In this document: positions 60,963 to 64,000 of the stretch, piece after piece
How the letters are laid out: each line of letters starts with the position of its first letter
Numbering within the stretch: the first letter of the stretch is position 1
DNA from: Gloeocapsopsis sp. IPPAS B-1203
GTDB taxonomy: Bacteria; Cyanobacteriota; Cyanobacteriia; Cyanobacteriales; Chroococcidiopsidaceae
DNA: 64,000 nt
Assembly: GCF_002749975.1 (NCBI RefSeq)
Contig: NZ_PEIG01000014.1
Location: 62,001 to 126,000, forward strand
Direction of reading: 5' to 3'
Program-made: the position numbers and the translations under genes
The notes under the pieces: generated by a model
What the model was told of the DNA's origin: nothing
Database searches by the model: none
What the model saw: the letters and a program-made list of their open reading frames with translations, nothing else

Positions 60963-62522
60963 GTGCAATATTATCTACAGGTTGCATTTCAGCTTTGGCA
61001 AAGAAAAAGAACTTACGCTTATTGTGTTTTAGGTGCGGCGATCGCAAGTGGGATGGATCAGGCGATCGCTAGTGAACATTTGGCAAATATTACTTCTGTA
61101 TCTCAACTCACTGAAGTACATCAAGATTGGGCAAGTTCTGCATTAAGCAATTTAGTTGAACGTTATGGTTGTTTTGCAGGATATCCAGATGCCACATTTC
61201 AAGGAAATCAAACCCTTTCACGTGATGAGTTCGCGAGTAGTTTAAATGCTTGTTTGAACAACATCAATCAACCACTTACAGTGATACCTCCAGCAGATTT
61301 AGCAACAATCCAACACTTACAAAATGAGTTTGCAACAGAATTAGCAACTCTAGAAGATCGAGTAGATAATTTAGCAGCGCGTGTTGCTGAATTAAGCGCA
61401 AATCAGTTTTCTACGACAACAGTGTTAAGTACTTCTATCGTAGTTGCAGCGAGCGATTTAACTGGAGATACTGCTGATAGTAACCCAGACACAAATATTG
61501 ACTCGAATCTTGCTTTGAACTATCGAGCGCGGATGAATTTCACGACTAGTTTTACTGGTACAGATCGCTTACTTGTACGACTACAAGCATCAAATCGAGT
61601 ACCGAACTTTAGTAGTATTTCTGCAACAAATGTGACACGACTTTCTTACGAAGTCGGCAACACTGATAACAGTTTCAATTTGAATTTACTTGAATATCGA
61701 TTTCCTGTAGGCGATCGCCTCAATATTTTCCTTTATGGCAATGCTGCCTCACATCATTACTACACTACCGTTGTCAATCCTTATTTTGCTAGCTTTGGAG
61801 GTGCTAAAGGTTCGCCATCGCGTTTTTCTGAACGTAACCCGATTTATCGCATTGGCGATATTAGTGCAGGTGGAGTAGGCGCAGTTTATCGCTTCAATGA
61901 AGCATTACAGTTAGATTTAGGCTATCTTGCCCAAAATGCCGGTTTAGCTAACTCTGGTGCAGGGCTATTTAATGGAACGTATAGCGCTTTAGCACAACTT
62001 TCCGTCAGACCGACAGCAAATGTAGAATTAGCTTTAACATATGTTCGCAACTACTCGGCTAATGGTGACTTGGCGCATCGTACTGGTAGTACTTTTGCTA
62101 ATATCCCTTTCGGTTCTGGCGTTGCCTTGACATCTAATTCCTACGGAATTCAAGCTTTGTGGCGAGTTGCACCTCAGCTTGCAGTTAGTGGTTGGTTAGG
62201 ATACACTCACGCAAATCGAGCTAATGGTGTTGGCGATACAGCAGATATTTTTAATTACGCAATCAACATTGCTTTTCCCGATTTATTTAAAACTGGTGCT
62301 GTCGGTGGTTTAGGTTTTGGAATGCCACCGAAAGTTACTAATAATACCATTGTAGCGCGTGAAGATACTGCAACCGGATTGCATTTTGAAGCTTTTTATG
62401 AATACCCGCTTACTGAAAATATTACTGTCATCCCAGGTATTATATATCTCACAAACCCCGAACACAACGCTACAAACGGCGATATTTTTATTGGTACAAT
62501 TAGAACGGTTTTTGGTTTTTAA
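60963..62522 (+). CDS. SLH-domain OprB-type outer membrane porin
   Basis: 519 residues from GTG 60963, seven bases after AGGAG; the ATG at 60959 is in another frame. After a signal-like start comes an SLH domain (TSVSQLTEVHQDWASSALSNLVERYGCFAGYPDATFQGNQTLSRDEFASSLNACL). A coiled coil follows (ATIQHLQNEFATELATLEDRVDNLAARVAELSA), then a beta barrel with alternating strands ending in FGTIRTVFGF-like GTIRTVFGF, the C-terminal Phe of outer-membrane proteins. This is the cyanobacterial SomA/OprB porin plan, in which the SLH domain binds peptidoglycan. Iron or nutrient uptake is the usual proposed role. Confidence 0.93.
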   Translation: MQYYLQVAFQLWQRKRTYAYCVLGAAIASGMDQAIASEHLANITSVSQLTEVHQDWASSALSNLVERYGCFAGYPDATFQGNQTLSRDEFASSLNACLNNINQPLTVIPPADLATIQHLQNEFATELATLEDRVDNLAARVAELSANQFSTTTVLSTSIVVAASDLTGDTADSNPDTNIDSNLALNYRARMNFTTSFTGTDRLLVRLQASNRVPNFSSISATNVTRLSYEVGNTDNSFNLNLLEYRFPVGDRLNIFLYGNAASHHYYTTVVNPYFASFGGAKGSPSRFSERNPIYRIGDISAGGVGAVYRFNEALQLDLGYLAQNAGLANSGAGLFNGTYSALAQLSVRPTANVELALTYVRNYSANGDLAHRTGSTFANIPFGSGVALTSNSYGIQALWRVAPQLAVSGWLGYTHANRANGVGDTADIFNYAINIAFPDLFKTGAVGGLGFGMPPKVTNNTIVAREDTATGLHFEAFYEYPLTENITVIPGIIYLTNPEHNATNGDIFIGTIRTVFGF

Positions 62523-62525
62523 GAT

Positions 62526-62583
62526 GTCCTCCGACTTAAGTCGGGGCTACTTAGGTAAAGTGTACCTTCGTACACTAAGACAA
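62526..62583 (+). repeat. Dispersed palindromic repeat, module A, copy 2
   Basis: Contains CTCCGACTTAAGTCGG (palindrome 62530-62544) and GTGTACCTTCGTACAC (62560-62575) followed by TAAGACAA. It is almost identical to 19414-19470, 43 kb away. It starts directly after the porin stop and could terminate transcription between the convergent porin and permease genes. Confidence 0.85.
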
Positions 62584-62600
62584 ACAGGGGGTTTATGTTT

Positions 62601-63911
62601 TTAATCTTCTGAATAACTTATTACTAGTTTTCTAATCACAGTTTTCCAGATCAATCCAGCAATAATTAGTCCAACACCTATTAACCAAATGTGCTGTTCG
62701 ACCCAAAAAGCTAGGAAAAGGCAAGCTGATAGACCAATCCAAGCAATCCACTTAGGATAAAGTCGTTTTTCATCTGGAATTTGTAATGCTGATAAATCAG
62801 TAATTGCGTAGTAGATTAATACAGAAAACGCACTAAAAGACCAAGTTGTTCTCACATCACCAATTAACACTAAACAGGCGATCGCAGTTCCCATAATGAG
62901 CACTGCAATATAAGGCGTTGTGCGTGATGAGTTCATTTTGGCAACAAACTTAGGCATATCCTGACGCCGCCCCATAGCTAGTAACACGCGAGATAAACCT
63001 AAAACTAAATTGAGTAGAACACCTAACGTTGCCGTTACAGCACCAACTGCCAAAATTAAACCACTACCAGGAATATTAAAGTTTCTTGCTGCAATTTCTA
63101 AAGGTGCAACTTGTTCGCTAGTGACTGCGCCTAATGTCTGCGCCCCTACTGAGCCAATACCAACAACTACAACACCAATATAAAGCAACATTGTGATTGT
63201 CAGTGTAATAATGATTGCTCTGGGAATTGTCTTTTGTGGTTCTTTGACTTCTTCACCTAATGTGGCAATCCGTCCATATCCAGTGTAAGCAACAAACATC
63301 AAAGCGGTTGCTTGCAAAACTGAAGCAACCGGATTATCTGCATCCGCAACAAACGGAGTGAAATTTGTAAATTCAGTAGCAACTACTGTTGGTAAACCAG
63401 CCACAATAAAGAAAATGAGTGAGAGTAGCGTAATGGAAACAATCGTAATATTGACAACGTTTGAGCGCTTCACTCCACCCAAAACAATCAAAGTTAATAG
63501 TACGACTGCGGCTAAAGCTGTAGGAACTAAATAAGTGCGATCGCTAACTCCCAACACATTCAACAAATAACCTGCAAATCCTAAAGCCGCAGTCGCTGCT
63601 GAAGCCGATTTTGCTACTAAAAACATCCACCCTGCTGTAAACCCTAGCCAAGGTGTGAGATATTTATAACCATACTCATAAGCCCCACCACTCACAGGAT
63701 GACTCGCGGCTAATTGAGCGCTATTTAAGCCATTACACACTGCTACACCCGCAGCAAGCGCCACTGAAATAATCACCGCAGATCCCGCTACACCCGCAGC
63801 AATTCCTGTGCTGACAAATACACCAGCACCCACAATTGAACCTAAACCAAGGGCAACTGCACCTACGACACCTAATTCTCGCTTGAGTGATGGTGATGAA
63901 TTCTGTGACAT
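62601..63911 (-). CDS. APC-family amino acid permease
   Basis: 436 residues with about twelve helices. The start LKRELGVVGAVALGLGSIVGAGVFVSTGIAAGVAG has the G-S-I-(V/I)-G-A-G-(V/I)-F substrate loop of APC transporters. AASHPVSGGAYEYGYKYLTPWLGFTAGWMFLVAKSASAATAALGFAGYL and FVAYTGYGRIATLGEEVKEPQKTIPRAIIITL are further family hallmarks. It should carry an amino acid or related amine into the cell; the substrate is not predictable. Confidence 0.92.
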   Translation of the reverse strand: MSQNSSPSLKRELGVVGAVALGLGSIVGAGVFVSTGIAAGVAGSAVIISVALAAGVAVCNGLNSAQLAASHPVSGGAYEYGYKYLTPWLGFTAGWMFLVAKSASAATAALGFAGYLLNVLGVSDRTYLVPTALAAVVLLTLIVLGGVKRSNVVNITIVSITLLSLIFFIVAGLPTVVATEFTNFTPFVADADNPVASVLQATALMFVAYTGYGRIATLGEEVKEPQKTIPRAIIITLTITMLLYIGVVVVGIGSVGAQTLGAVTSEQVAPLEIAARNFNIPGSGLILAVGAVTATLGVLLNLVLGLSRVLLAMGRRQDMPKFVAKMNSSRTTPYIAVLIMGTAIACLVLIGDVRTTWSFSAFSVLIYYAITDLSALQIPDEKRLYPKWIAWIGLSACLFLAFWVEQHIWLIGVGLIIAGLIWKTVIRKLVISYSED

Positions 63912-63963
63912 GTCTCTGTTTACTTAAAGGATTTGAGCGATCGCATGAGGATTTATTTATAAG

Positions 63964-64000
63964 TTACTCTGAATCAGAACTAGCTTCATCTTCACTGGCT
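63964..64000 (-). CDS. C-terminal end of a gene running off the window
   Basis: The reverse strand from the window edge reads ASEDEASSDSE and then a TAA at 63964, about 50 bases upstream of the permease start. An acidic Ser/Glu/Asp-rich tail like this is plausible as a protein end, but only 11 residues are visible, so the gene cannot be identified. Confidence 0.3.
   Translation of the reverse strand, partial: ASEDEASSDSE

Overview
The window is chromosomal DNA of a filamentous or colonial cyanobacterium. The octamer GCGATCGC (HIP1) recurs throughout both genes and gaps. Typical cyanobacterial genes are present: a CrtH-type carotenoid isomerase, a Ycf19/YggT protein, a phytol-kinase-like protein, DevBCA-type exporters, an SLH-OprB porin and several cyanobacteria-only hypotheticals. 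Dispersed palindromic repeats and a large exopolysaccharide locus fit the Chroococcidiopsis/Gloeocapsa group, but that placement is inference. I see no rRNA, tRNA, CRISPR array, prophage or intact insertion sequence.

Layout. 1-6.2 kb: the 5' part of a GH3-family adenylating enzyme, a JmjC-like cupin, a decayed sterol-desaturase-like relic, a GGDEF-EAL protein and a carotenoid isomerase broken by a one-base frameshift. 6.2-13.9 kb: housekeeping and small genes (upp, a YtxH-like protein, YggT), an ArsR regulator with an MBL-fold protein, a SulP anion transporter followed by a Tat-exported beta-carbonic-anhydrase-like protein, and aroE. 14-24.6 kb: an alpha/beta hydrolase, an aldo/keto reductase, a phytol kinase, yidD, a flavoprotein monooxygenase plus devBCA export operon divergent from a TetR regulator, a P-loop kinase and a DUF433/DUF5615 toxin-antitoxin pair. 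24.7-31 kb: a Ser/Thr kinase, an exported seven-blade WD40 protein with a structured leader, a malectin-domain protein and a VanX-like dipeptidase. 31-57 kb: polysaccharide genes. 57-64 kb: a small membrane protein with a ferric-reductase-like flavocytochrome, a YvlD-type protein, a PQQ-type sugar dehydrogenase, an OprB porin and an APC permease.

The polysaccharide locus (about 31.1-56.6 kb, mostly minus strand) resembles a Wzx/Wzy-dependent exopolysaccharide factory. It holds a UDP-sugar 4,6-dehydratase, a DegT-type aminotransferase, a PglC/EpsL-type initiating sugar phosphotransferase, four GT4 glycosyltransferases, a MurJ-like flippase, an O-antigen-polymerase-like protein, a Wzc-like copolymerase/BY-kinase, two FemAB/GNAT-like proteins, a methyltransferase and two GT-C membrane glycosyltransferases. 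No outer-membrane Wza-type gene is in view.

The most unusual item is at 53799-56552. The 4,6-dehydratase carries an extra C-terminal EAL domain in one uninterrupted frame. Key c-di-GMP hydrolysis residues are changed (DD to DN, and AEGVE to ATGVE), so I infer a c-di-GMP sensor built directly into the enzyme that makes the polysaccharide's first deoxy-amino sugar. Other points worth a second look are a pseudoknot-like leader over the WD40 start codon, the SulP/exported-CA pair, twin TetR operators before the monooxygenase-devBCA operon, palindromic repeats that split devB from devC, and a 46-aa membrane protein beside the flavocytochrome.
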